Assembly: GCA_029254005.1 (NCBI GenBank)
Contig: JAQWYJ010000077.1
Coordinates: 1 to 45,016, forward strand
Direction: 5' to 3'
DNA length: 45,016 nucleotides
DNA from: Porticoccaceae bacterium
GTDB taxonomy: Bacteria; Pseudomonadota; Gammaproteobacteria; Pseudomonadales; Porticoccaceae
Shown here: positions 10,407 through 18,446 of the stretch, in pieces
Layout: each line of letters opens with the position of its first letter
Numbering within the stretch: the stretch's first letter is position 1
Program-made: the position numbers and the translations under genes
The notes under the pieces: model-generated
Seen by the model: only the letters and a program-made list of their open reading frames with translations
What the model was told of the DNA's origin: nothing
Databases searched by the model: none

Positions 10407-11444
10407 ATGTATTACAACATTGCACTTATTGGTTTTGGTGGCGTAAACAGAGCTCTGGCTCATATTATTTCGACGGATCCAGAAAAATTTTATTGTGAAA
10501 TGGGTTTTAATTTGCGCATTGTCGCTGTTTCGGATGTGTTTTTGGGGTCAGTCTATACACCAGAAGGTATTGACTTGGCTTTGCTAGCTGCATTGCCGTT
10601 GGCTCAAGGCGCTTGCGCTACGTTACCTAATGGTAAAACAACAGCAGAGAATGAAGATATTATAAAAAATAGCAATGCGGATATTGTTGTTGAGGCGACC
10701 GTAACTGATTCGATTACGGGCCAGCCGGCAATATCCCATTGTCGTTGGGCGCTGTCTACTGGCAAACATGTATCTACAACCAATAAAGGCCCTCTTGCTT
10801 TTGCCGAGCAGGAGCTGATGGCTTTGTCACTAAAAAATAATGTCGGTTTTGAATACGAAGGTGTAGTTATGAGTGGCACGCCAGTGCTTCGCTTCGCAGA
10901 TAAGCTGTTGAAAGGTAGTGGCATTAATAAATTCACTGGTATTGTTAATGGTACGGCAAATTATGTTTTAGGTTTAGTCGAGCAAGGCTACAGCTTTGTC
11001 GATGCTATTACCGCTGCACAGCGACAAGGCTATGCCGAGGCGGATCCTAGTGCTGATATTGAAGGTAAAGATGTAATGCTCAAGGTCATTGTGCTAGCAA
11101 ATCGACTATGGAATACCAATTTGACTCAAAAAACTGTTCAGTGTCAGGGAATTTCCGATTTGACTGAAACCATGGTAAGACAAGCCGTGACAGAAGGCTG
11201 TCATTGGAAGCTGCTAGGCAAGGCGAGTAAGCAAGATGACGGTTCTATTGTTGCTAGTGTGTCACCAGAGAAATTATCGGTAGAACATCCCTTAGCAGCT
11301 ATTAGTGGTGCGGTTAATGCGATTACTTTTACCTCAGATATGTTAGGTGATGTCACAGTGTCCGGCCCTGGTGCAGGGCGTATTGAAACGGCATACGCTA
11401 TTCTGTCAGACATTATTGCCATTCATCAGCGAAGGGAGAGCTAA
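10407..11444 (+). CDS. Homoserine dehydrogenase (ACT-less), possibly catabolic
   Basis: The enzyme interconverts L-homoserine and L-aspartate 4-semialdehyde with NAD(P). Its 345 residues hold an N-terminal Rossmann loop ([12 protein letters not shown]), [10 protein letters not shown] with Lys127, [13 protein letters not shown] (substrate loop), and [15 protein letters not shown] followed by Lys226 in [10 protein letters not shown]. The last is the usual position of the catalytic Lys. There is no C-terminal ACT regulatory domain and no fused aspartokinase, so feedback control by threonine is not expected. No thrB or thrC is adjacent. Instead an aldehyde dehydrogenase begins one base after its stop, and an Lrp regulator lies upstream. 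The context suggests running in the oxidative direction; that is inference. A Shine-Dalgarno AGGAT precedes the ATG. Confidence 0.85.
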   Translation: MYYNIALIGFGGVNRALAHIISTDPEKFYCEMGFNLRIVAVSDVFLGSVYTPEGIDLALLAALPLAQGACATLPNGKTTAENEDIIKNSNADIVVEATVTDSITGQPAISHCRWALSTGKHVSTTNKGPLAFAEQELMALSLKNNVGFEYEGVVMSGTPVLRFADKLLKGSGINKFTGIVNGTANYVLGLVEQGYSFVDAITAAQRQGYAEADPSADIEGKDVMLKVIVLANRLWNTNLTQKTVQCQGISDLTETMVRQAVTEGCHWKLLGKASKQDDGSIVASVSPEKLSVEHPLAAISGAVNAITFTSDMLGDVTVSGPGAGRIETAYAILSDIIAIHQRRES

Positions 11445-11445
11445 T

Positions 11446-12867
11446 ATGGAGTCTTTTACCGCTACATCATCCAAGCAAACTGATCAGCACCAACAAAGGA
11501 TTGACGTGGTCAATCCTTTTACGCAGGGCGTTGTAAGTACTATACCTGCAGCAATTTTGACCGATGTTGAAGCTGCATTAATTAGCGCTAAACAGGGTTT
11601 TGAAATCTCTCGTAAGTTAGCGCGTTATCAGCGCGCTAGTATTTTAGCGGCAACTGCAGCGATTGTTCGCCAGGAGCTAGAAGCCTTTGCTGTTTTGATT
11701 GTGACTGAGGCCGGAAAAACCATTGTACAGGCGCGAAAAGAAGTGTTGCGTTGCATTAATACGCTGGAGTTGTGTGCGGAAGAAGCTAAGCGATTAAGCG
11801 GTGACGTAATTCCCTTTGATTCCTACGAGGGGGCTATGGGAAGGCAAGGTTACACGCATTGTGACCCCCTTGGCATTGTGTTGGCGATCACCCCATTTAA
11901 CGATCCTTTAAATTTAGTTGCGCACAAGTTAGGACCCGTGGTTGCATCGGGCAATTCCGTTATTCTAAAACCGTCAGAGCTTGCACCATTGTCGGCCCTT
12001 AAGTTAGTTGACGCGTTTGTGGACGCGGGATTAGATCCGCAGATTATCTCTGTGGTGATTGGTGATGCAAATATAGGTAGTGCTTTAGTGTGTGCTGATG
12101 ATATTCGTATGGTGTCTTTTACAGGTGGGATGGAAACAGGTGAGGCGATTACCCGCATTGCTGGTTTGAAAAAAATGACAATGGATTTAGGCGGTAATGC
12201 ACCAGTCATCGTGATGGCTGACAGCGACCTGGACAAAGCAGTAGCGGCAACGGTATCAGGTGCTTTTTGGGCGTCGGGGCAAAACTGTATTGGGACGCAA
12301 CGCATTTTTATTGAACGCTGCGTATTCGATCAATTTTCTGCGAATTTCGTTACTCAAACACAAGCACTGGTTGTGGGAGATCCGCTGAATGAATCGACAG
12401 ACATAGGGCCGATGATTACGCCAGAGCAGTCTATACGAATCCAATCTTGGGTGGCAGATGCAATTAACCAAGGTGCAATATTACTAACTGGGCATCAACG
12501 TCACGATAATATATACACTCCAACAGTGCTTACTAAGGTACCCACCACGACAAAATTATGCATGCAGGAAGTCTTTGCGCCAGTTGTTATTTTGGAGCCG
12601 TTTGATAGTTTCAATGAGGTGATCGCTTGGGCCAATTATGTAGATTACAGTTTGCATGCCGGTATTTTTACGTCTGACTTAGAAACTGCTTTAAAAGCAG
12701 CAGATAATTTAGAAGCAAGTGGTGTGATGATTAATGATTCTTCCGACTTTCGGTTTGATGCCATGCCTTTTGGCGGCTATAAGCGCGGCAGTTTGGGGCG
12801 TGAAGGCGTGCGCTATGCAATGCAAGAAATGATGCAATCAAAGGTAGTCTGCTTTAATAGAAGCTGA
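11446..12867 (+). CDS. Aldehyde dehydrogenase, candidate semialdehyde dehydrogenase partner of the homoserine dehydrogenase
   Basis: A 473-residue NAD(P)-dependent aldehyde dehydrogenase. The start is set at 11446, one base after the upstream stop and behind GAAGGGAGAG; the longer frame from 11347 lies inside the previous gene. Visible motifs are [14 protein letters not shown] (cofactor/active-site Asn), [14 protein letters not shown] (NAD-binding Lys), [14 protein letters not shown] (Rossmann loop) and GQNCIGTQ with nucleophile Cys281. The position of the general base, normally Glu in ELGG, is Asp247 (MDLGGNAP). The 34-residue distance from 247 to 281 equals that between Glu268 and Cys302 in the reference numbering. 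Coupled to homoserine dehydrogenase, a reasonable substrate is aspartate semialdehyde (giving aspartate). Succinate, malonate or lactaldehyde-type substrates cannot be ruled out. Confidence 0.85.
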   Translation: MESFTATSSKQTDQHQQRIDVVNPFTQGVVSTIPAAILTDVEAALISAKQGFEISRKLARYQRASILAATAAIVRQELEAFAVLIVTEAGKTIVQARKEVLRCINTLELCAEEAKRLSGDVIPFDSYEGAMGRQGYTHCDPLGIVLAITPFNDPLNLVAHKLGPVVASGNSVILKPSELAPLSALKLVDAFVDAGLDPQIISVVIGDANIGSALVCADDIRMVSFTGGMETGEAITRIAGLKKMTMDLGGNAPVIVMADSDLDKAVAATVSGAFWASGQNCIGTQRIFIERCVFDQFSANFVTQTQALVVGDPLNESTDIGPMITPEQSIRIQSWVADAINQGAILLTGHQRHDNIYTPTVLTKVPTTTKLCMQEVFAPVVILEPFDSFNEVIAWANYVDYSLHAGIFTSDLETALKAADNLEASGVMINDSSDFRFDAMPFGGYKRGSLGREGVRYAMQEMMQSKVVCFNRS

Positions 12868-12901
12868 TAGTTTGGACCAGGCGCTTAGATGATCGCGCAA
12901 T

Positions 12902-13405
12902 TCACAAGCTTTTGTAGTTGCCGCGGTAAAAAATTAGCGGAAGTGATCCATTGTCAGTGAATTTCATGACTCTGCCGACTAAAATTACATGATCACCACC
13001 ATCGTACTGCTGCTCAGTTGTACACTCGAAGCAAGCGCTGTATTTTGGAAGAATTGGCACCCCTGATAAACCTGATGTACAGGATAAATTAGCAAATTTA
13101 TCTGCACCGCTACTGGCAAACGTATTTGAAATTTTTTGCTGATCCTGACTAAGCACGTGCACAGCATAAGCATCAGCTTGTATGAAATCGTTAAAGCAAT
13201 TTGAGTTTCTATCGATACTCCACAGGACCAAGGGCGGACTTAAAGATACAGAATTGAAGCTATTCACCGTCATTCCGACTGATTGCCCATCAGTACCAAC
13301 CGTCGTAACAACTGTTATGCCTGTTGCAAAACTTCCAAGCGCATTGCGAAGCGCGGTGGTATCTATATTCGATGAGTTGTTCTGTGTATCGTGGTCTGCG
13401 CTCAT
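12902..13405 (-). CDS. Flavin reductase-like FMN-binding split-barrel protein
   Basis: The 167-residue protein matches the flavin reductase domain: ALRNALGSFATGITVVTT at the N-terminus, GMTVNSFNSVSLSPPLVLWS (flavin-binding strand), YAVHVLSQDQQ, and the C-terminal GDHVILVGRV. Such proteins reduce free FMN/FAD with NAD(P)H and supply a two-component monooxygenase, or act as flavin-binding oxidoreductases. No monooxygenase is in the window, so its partner is unknown. It is convergent with the aldehyde dehydrogenase, only 34 bases apart, and 173 bases separate it from the next minus-strand gene upstream. It may or may not share a transcript with the dienoyl-CoA isomerase. Confidence 0.88.
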   Translation of the reverse strand: MSADHDTQNNSSNIDTTALRNALGSFATGITVVTTVGTDGQSVGMTVNSFNSVSLSPPLVLWSIDRNSNCFNDFIQADAYAVHVLSQDQQKISNTFASSGADKFANLSCTSGLSGVPILPKYSACFECTTEQQYDGGDHVILVGRVMKFTDNGSLPLIFYRGNYKSL

Positions 13406-13578
13406 ATTGAATTTACATCAGCTAGTTTAAGTTTGGAGAGCAATGATGATTTTAATAAGTCTTCGTTGCAAGGAGTTTATGTCTATTATGGTGGATTTGA
13501 CAAAAGTTTAAAGCGCATCACTGCTATTTTGAGCTACGGTGAGACCATACTGACTTGCCGTTAAGTTGGCTGCATCGG

Positions 13579-14439
13579 CTAGTCACTGTCAGCTGAAAAT
13601 AATGGTGTCAAATTATCAAACGTAGCCTGACGCTTTTCTTTACTAGCAAGCATAGCCTCCTGCGTGTCAGCGGTCTGCAACATCCCAGCTTGCCAGGTTG
13701 CCATATAATCAAGGCTATCAGAAATGCTATGATCACGACTGTAGTTGAGCATTTGTTTAACACCGTTGATCGCCATTGGGCTGTGTTTTGCTATATTCCT
13801 AGCCAAAGCGTATGCAGCGTCAAGCAGCGCTTGTTGGGACTCATAAATGTTGTTAACAAAACCGCATTGCAGTGCCTGGGATGCACTTAGATTGCGGCTA
13901 GTATAGGCTAATTCCCGGGCTAGTCCTGATGGCATTACATGCAGGATTCTCTGCAACGTGCCCACATCAGCGGTAATACCTAACTCGGTTTCTTTGATGT
14001 TAAAAAAAGCGTTTTCGGTACAAAGCCGGATGTCAGTCGCACAGATCATGTCAACTCCGCCGCCAATGCAGGCACCATGAATCGCTGAAATAGTAGGTAC
14101 TCTTGCTCGCTCAAAAGCGTTAAAAGTGTCCTGTAAGCTCAGAATCCACCGACGCTGCTGTTCTGCTGCTCGGGCAGTCTCTAGCTGAGTGTCATTACCC
14201 ATATTCGTGAAGACATCAAGATCCATGCCAGCGGTAAAATGTTTTCCTTCTGCGCACAGGATAATAACTCTCACGTCGCCTTTTCGGTCCAATTCCTCAA
14301 TAACAGCGGGTAGCTCGCGCCAAAAATCGTTATTCATAGCATTGAAAGAAAGAGGTCTGTTGAGTTTTATTTCGGCAATTTGATTTGAATCAACAGTAAC
14401 TATTAACGTTTTTAGTTTGGAAAAATTATTGCTATGCAT
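13579..14439 (-). CDS. Delta(3,5)-delta(2,4)-dienoyl-CoA isomerase-like crotonase
   Basis: A 286-residue crotonase-fold protein. The oxyanion-hole segments are KHFTAGMDLDVF (66-77) and HGACIGGGVDMICATD (121-136). Three acidic residues, Asp130 (GGGVD), Glu150 and Asp158 (ITADVGTLQR), have the same spacing (20 and 28) as Asp176, Glu196 and Asp204 of the mammalian peroxisomal/mitochondrial dienoyl-CoA isomerase ECH1. The ADVGTLQR motif is typical of that family. The enzyme shifts conjugated 3,5-dienoyl-CoA to 2,4-dienoyl-CoA during oxidation of unsaturated fatty acids with odd-numbered double bonds. A plain enoyl-CoA hydratase would lack this Asp triad. The gene stands alone on the minus strand, upstream of a tRNA on the other strand. 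Confidence 0.85.
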   Translation of the reverse strand: MHSNNFSKLKTLIVTVDSNQIAEIKLNRPLSFNAMNNDFWRELPAVIEELDRKGDVRVIILCAEGKHFTAGMDLDVFTNMGNDTQLETARAAEQQRRWILSLQDTFNAFERARVPTISAIHGACIGGGVDMICATDIRLCTENAFFNIKETELGITADVGTLQRILHVMPSGLARELAYTSRNLSASQALQCGFVNNIYESQQALLDAAYALARNIAKHSPMAINGVKQMLNYSRDHSISDSLDYMATWQAGMLQTADTQEAMLASKEKRQATFDNLTPLFSADSD

Positions 14440-14749
14440 TCTAAAGGTCTCGGTAAGAACAATATTTACTTCTTGAAAAAAAGCAGTCTACATCGAGTTA
14501 TGACACCTTAAAAGTGTTTATTTAATTGGGTAAGTGAAGCTGTATGTCTAACCCAATAGTCTAATTAAGCGCTGTGTTTCTGGTTATAAGTGGCCAAACA
14601 ACAAAATATTCTCATTTAAAACGATTATTTACGTCACAACTAGTTGCTGATTAATGGGTGCTGTGGCAAAATCCTCGCCCTCTTAACGGGAGCGGGTTTA
14701 CCATCCGCTATTGGCGAAGTAAAAAGCAGCCTTTTGAGAGTATCTCTAT
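14440..14749. other. Divergent intergenic region between the dienoyl-CoA isomerase and tRNA-Leu(UAG)
   Basis: These 310 bases contain no convincing ORF. Near the isomerase side is an imperfect palindrome, ACACCTTAAAAGTGT (14503-14517, six of seven arm positions pairing), which could be an operator for a fatty-acid or other regulator. Near the tRNA side is a candidate promoter, listed separately. Confidence 0.4.
14644..14672 (+). promoter_or_regulatory. Candidate promoter of tRNA-Leu(UAG) and perhaps tig, with GC-rich discriminator
   Basis: TTGCTG (14644-14649), a 17-base spacer and CAAAAT (14667-14672), followed by CCTCGCCC. A GC-rich discriminator after the -10 is typical of stable-RNA promoters under stringent control. 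Transcription would start near 14679, about 70 bases before the mature tRNA. Confidence 0.45.
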
Positions 14750-14834
<85 letters not shown>

Positions 14835-14864
14835 AATTTAAACGTTTTGCCACGAGGAAATCCC

Positions 14865-16184
14865 ATGCACGTGTCCATCGAGTCGAGCACAGGCCTAGAG
14901 CGTCAGCTTAAAGTTAGTTTACCTGCGGAAAGAATTGATCAGGAAGTTACCAACCGACTCCAAAAAGCGACCAAAACTGTTTCGATAAAAGGGTTTCGCA
15001 AAGGTAAAGTACCCCTCAAGGTTGTTAAGCAACATTATGGTAAAGGCGTTAGACAAGAAGTTGTTGGTGAAATTGTTAACTCAAGCTTTTATGAAGCCAT
15101 ACAACAGGAAGATCTAAAACCTGTGGGTCAGCCTCAGATTAACGAGCTAGTAGATAAAGAAGGCCAAGATGTGTCCTTTTTGGCAGTATTTGAGGTATTT
15201 CCTGAGGTGGCATTGCAGCCACTATCAGAAGTAAAAATTGATCGACCTGCAGCTGATGTCACCGAAAGTGATGTTAAGACAATGATTGCCAATTTGCGCG
15301 AACAGCAAGCTAGCTTCAAGGTATCAAAGAAAAAATCCAAGAAAGGTGATCAGGTCAATATTGACTATGTCGGAACAAAAGATGGCGAAGAATTTGATGG
15401 AGGAAAGGCTGATGCTCAAGATCTAGTACTTGGCTCAAATTCGATGATTCCCGGTTTTGAAAAGGGTTTGGAAGGATTGTCTGCTGGTGAAGATACTGTT
15501 TTGAATCTAACTTTCCCTGATGATTATCAAGCAGAGGAACTCAAGGGTGCTGCTGTAGAGTTTGCTGTAACTATTAATTCTGTTGCAGGTAAAAAACTAC
15601 CTAAAATGGACGATGAGTTCTTTAAATTATTTGGCGTCGAGGAAGGCGGAGAAGCGAAATTTAGAGAAGAAGTTACTGCAAATATGGAGCGAGAGCTCCG
15701 CAATGCATTGCGAACAAAAGTAAAAAACCGTGTTATGAATCAATTGTTTGATTTAAATACCGTAGAGTTACCGTCTGCTCTGGTTGCTAACGAAGTTACT
15801 CAGCTGAAACAGCAGATGATCCAGCAGTTCGGTGGCGGACAGCAAATAGATCTCAGCATGCTGCCTGATGAGATGTTTAAAGAAAAAGCTGAGCGGCGTG
15901 CCGCTTTGGGCGTGATTGTATCCGAAATCGTAAAAGTGGAATCCCTTGTTCCAGATGAAGATCAAGTCAGAGCTAGAGTTGATGAGTTAGCTGCCACCTA
16001 TGAGCAGCCACAAGAAGTTATAGACTATTATTATAGCAAACCTGAGCTGTTGAGTTCTGTTGAAGCCGTTGTATTGGAAGACCAAGTTACCGAGCTAGTG
16101 TTATCTAAGGCAAAAGTAAAAGAACAGAGCCTTTCATATGAGGATGCTATCAAACCTGATGCGGAACCAGGTTCGGAAGCTTAA
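14865..16184 (+). CDS. tig: Trigger factor, ribosome-associated chaperone and peptidyl-prolyl isomerase
   Basis: The protein binds nascent chains at the ribosomal exit tunnel. The start at 14865 (439 residues) follows GAGGA with a six-base spacer; the longer frame from 14793 runs into the tRNA. The ribosome-binding loop is GFRKGKVPLKVV near residues 44-55, the FKBP-type PPIase domain spans about 150-245 (DQVNIDYVGTKDGEEFDGG; MIPGFEKGLEGLSAGE), and the rest is the helical C-terminal substrate cradle. The length and domain order are normal. It heads the tig-clpP-clpX-lon order common in Gammaproteobacteria. Confidence 0.97.
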   Translation: MHVSIESSTGLERQLKVSLPAERIDQEVTNRLQKATKTVSIKGFRKGKVPLKVVKQHYGKGVRQEVVGEIVNSSFYEAIQQEDLKPVGQPQINELVDKEGQDVSFLAVFEVFPEVALQPLSEVKIDRPAADVTESDVKTMIANLREQQASFKVSKKKSKKGDQVNIDYVGTKDGEEFDGGKADAQDLVLGSNSMIPGFEKGLEGLSAGEDTVLNLTFPDDYQAEELKGAAVEFAVTINSVAGKKLPKMDDEFFKLFGVEEGGEAKFREEVTANMERELRNALRTKVKNRVMNQLFDLNTVELPSALVANEVTQLKQQMIQQFGGGQQIDLSMLPDEMFKEKAERRAALGVIVSEIVKVESLVPDEDQVRARVDELAATYEQPQEVIDYYYSKPELLSSVEAVVLEDQVTELVLSKAKVKEQSLSYEDAIKPDAEPGSEA

Positions 16185-16295
16185 TAGATACCTTAACCGC
16201 TCAGGAGTATTTGTCTGGGCGCCGAGATCCAGCTTGCCAAAAGCCAGCGTATACTTTTTGGTGAGTTATACTTCATTGAAACGAGCGAGGCAAAA

Positions 16296-16925
16296 ATGAA
16301 CAATCAGCAAGCAAATCAGGGTGCGTTAGATATCGAGGCAATTGGCCTCATTCCGATGGTTGTGGAGCAGACCTCAAGAGGCGAGCGCTCCTACGACATC
16401 TATTCTCGCTTACTCAAAGAGCGAGTCATTTTTATGGTTGGACAAGTCGAAGACCATATGGCCAATCTGATTGTAGCTCAAATGCTGTTTTTAGAATCCG
16501 AAAACCCTGACAAAGACATACATCTCTATATCAACTCTCCGGGCGGTTCAGTGACCGCAGGTTTATCTATCTACGACACCATGCAATTTATAAAGCCTGA
16601 TGTTAGTACAATGTGCATCGGTCAAGCAGCGTCAATGGGGGCATTTTTGTTGGCTGCTGGAGCCGAGGGTAAACGCTTCTGTCTGCCGAACGCTAGGACC
16701 ATGATTCATCAGCCAAGTGGCGGTGCTCAGGGTCAGGCTACAGACATCCATATCCAGTCCCAAGAAATTCTCAAAATTAAAAAGCGTTTAAATACTATTA
16801 TGGCTCATCATACTGGCCAAGATGTCGATAAGGTTACTGAAGATACTGAGCGCGATAATTTCATGAGTGCTGAGGAATCCAAAGATTACGGTCTCATAGA
16901 CGAGGTTATAGATAAAAGATCTTAG
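16296..16925 (+). CDS. clpP: ATP-dependent Clp protease proteolytic subunit
   Basis: Serine peptidase that forms the tetradecameric barrel used by ClpX. The 209-residue protein has the catalytic triad Ser113 (GQAASMGAF), His138 ([10 protein letters not shown]) and Asp187 (TERDNFMS). These are shifted by two from the E. coli precursor numbering. The N-terminal residues to about 14-16 are probably a propeptide removed by self-processing. The [19 protein letters not shown] strand is typical. The 111-base gap after tig could hold a promoter; a TATACT box is present at 16250-16255 but without a convincing -35. Confidence 0.98.
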   Translation: MNNQQANQGALDIEAIGLIPMVVEQTSRGERSYDIYSRLLKERVIFMVGQVEDHMANLIVAQMLFLESENPDKDIHLYINSPGGSVTAGLSIYDTMQFIKPDVSTMCIGQAASMGAFLLAAGAEGKRFCLPNARTMIHQPSGGAQGQATDIHIQSQEILKIKKRLNTIMAHHTGQDVDKVTEDTERDNFMSAEESKDYGLIDEVIDKRS

Positions 16926-16993
16926 AGTGGTTAGATTTTTTCTGAATTTGGGTTATGATCGCGCAATAGAAAGATCATTATAAGGAGTATGTA

Positions 16994-18286
16994 ATGAGCG
17001 ATAGTAGTAATTTAGGGGACGGAGGTAAGCTTTTATTCTGTTCTTTTTGTGGCAAAAATCAAAATGAAGTGCGTCGACTTATTGCTGGCCCCTCGGTCTA
17101 TATTTGTGATGAATGTGTCGATTTGTGTAATGACATTATCTCAGAAGAAACCCAAGCTACTGAAACTGAGTCAAGTTCTGAAAAGCTACCTGTACCGACG
17201 GAAATAAAAACTATCCTTGATCAGTATGTTGTCGGTCAGGAGCGAGCAAAGCGTATCCTCTCGGTTGCTGTTTACAACCACTACAAGCGCTTGCAGGTCA
17301 GCGAGCAGTCTGGTGCCAATAAGGTTGATGTGGAATTGGGTAAAAGCAACATTTTGCTTATTGGCCCAACTGGCAGCGGCAAGACCTTGCTTGCTGAAAC
17401 TCTCGCAAGGTTGCTGGATGTACCCTTTACTATTGCCGATGCTACAACCCTTACTGAAGCTGGCTATGTAGGTGAAGATGTAGAGAATATTATTCAGAAG
17501 CTTCTACAAAAATGTGATTATGACGTTGATAAGGCGCAGAGAGGTATTGTCTATATTGATGAGATCGACAAAATTTCTAGGAAGTCCGATAATCCGTCCA
17601 TCACCCGAGATGTATCTGGAGAAGGTGTGCAACAGGCATTGCTGAAGCTAATAGAAGGGACAGTAGCATCTGTGCCACCTCAGGGTGGGCGCAAGCATCC
17701 TCAGCAAGAGTTTCTTCAGGTTGATACCTCTAACATCCTATTTGTCTGTGGGGGTGCATTTTCTGGGCTTGAGAAAGTTATACGCGATCGATCTGAAAAG
17801 GGCGGTATAGGCTTCGGAGCACAGGTGTCTAGTAAAGATTCTCAGAAATCCATTGGCGAAACTTTATTGGATGTAGAGCCAAGTGACTTGATTGGGTATG
17901 GACTTATCCCCGAGTTTATCGGTCGTCTGCCTGTTGTAGCTACCCTTCAAGAGTTGGACAGAGAGGCTTTGGTCAATATTTTGGTTGAGCCGAAAAATGC
18001 TCTGGTTAAACAGTACCAGGCGCTATTTGAAATGGAGAATGTCGAGCTGGATATTCGTAGTGACGCATTGGACGCTATTGCTGAAAAGGCGGTAGAACGA
18101 AAAACCGGTGCTCGCGGTTTACGCTCGATTGTTGAGACAATGCTACTAGATACCATGTATAAAATACCATCAGAATCTAATGTGATTAAGGTTGTGGTGG
18201 ACCGAGCGGTTATTAGTGGTGAGAATGAGCCTTTGCTTGTCTACGAGCAATCTGACCAAAAGAAGCTGGCCTCTGACGAGGGTTGA
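16994..18286 (+). CDS. clpX: ClpX, AAA+ unfoldase of the ClpXP protease
   Basis: The 430-residue protein unfolds tagged substrates and feeds ClpP. It starts with the four-Cys zinc-binding domain (Cys16, Cys19, Cys38, Cys41), followed by the AAA+ core: Walker [16 protein letters not shown], Walker [12 protein letters not shown], the RKHPQQEF loop region, and an arginine-finger/sensor segment near [11 protein letters not shown]. The ClpP-binding IGF loop is present (GGIGFGAQV). Shine-Dalgarno AAGGAG stands upstream. A TATGAT box at 16954-16959 suggests a second promoter after clpP, with weak -35. A rho-independent terminator follows directly. Confidence 0.98.
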   Translation: MSDSSNLGDGGKLLFCSFCGKNQNEVRRLIAGPSVYICDECVDLCNDIISEETQATETESSSEKLPVPTEIKTILDQYVVGQERAKRILSVAVYNHYKRLQVSEQSGANKVDVELGKSNILLIGPTGSGKTLLAETLARLLDVPFTIADATTLTEAGYVGEDVENIIQKLLQKCDYDVDKAQRGIVYIDEIDKISRKSDNPSITRDVSGEGVQQALLKLIEGTVASVPPQGGRKHPQQEFLQVDTSNILFVCGGAFSGLEKVIRDRSEKGGIGFGAQVSSKDSQKSIGETLLDVEPSDLIGYGLIPEFIGRLPVVATLQELDREALVNILVEPKNALVKQYQALFEMENVELDIRSDALDAIAEKAVERKTGARGLRSIVETMLLDTMYKIPSESNVIKVVVDRAVISGENEPLLVYEQSDQKKLASDEG

Positions 18287-18287
18287 T

Positions 18288-18315
18288 AAAAGGGCGGCGT
18301 AAGCCGCCTTTTTTT
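18288..18315 (+). terminator. Rho-independent terminator of clpX
   Basis: GGCGGC (18293-18298), loop GTAA, GCCGCC (18303-18308), extended by A-T pairs and followed by a run of seven T. It is strong and separates clpPX from lon. Confidence 0.9.
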
Positions 18316-18362
18316 GTTGTCTAGTTAATTGCACCACTTTTCATAGTGTTGGCTTAAAGGTG

Positions 18363-18392
18363 TTGATATTTTCGTTTTAGTCCCAATATACT
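18363..18392 (+). promoter_or_regulatory. lon promoter: overlapping sigma70 and sigma32-like elements
   Basis: TTGATA (18363-18368) is 18 bases from TATACT (18387-18392), a fair sigma70 promoter. The same TTGATA is 13 bases from CCCAATAT (18382-18389), close to the heat-shock -10 consensus CCCCATnT. lon is a classic heat-shock gene, so a dual promoter would make sense. Pattern match only. Confidence 0.5.
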
Positions 18393-18446
18393 TACTACGA
18401 CGGTTCTAATTGCAGGACCGCTTCCAACAATTGACAGAGGTCATAC

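Noticed and set aside
10407-11444. A threonine biosynthesis locus
   Set aside because: The homoserine dehydrogenase has no ACT domain, and thrB, thrC or aspartokinase are not adjacent. Its partner is an aldehyde dehydrogenase.
12902-14439. Flavin reductase and dienoyl-CoA isomerase as part of the homoserine unit
   Set aside because: They are on the opposite strand, convergent with the aldehyde dehydrogenase, and have unrelated chemistry.
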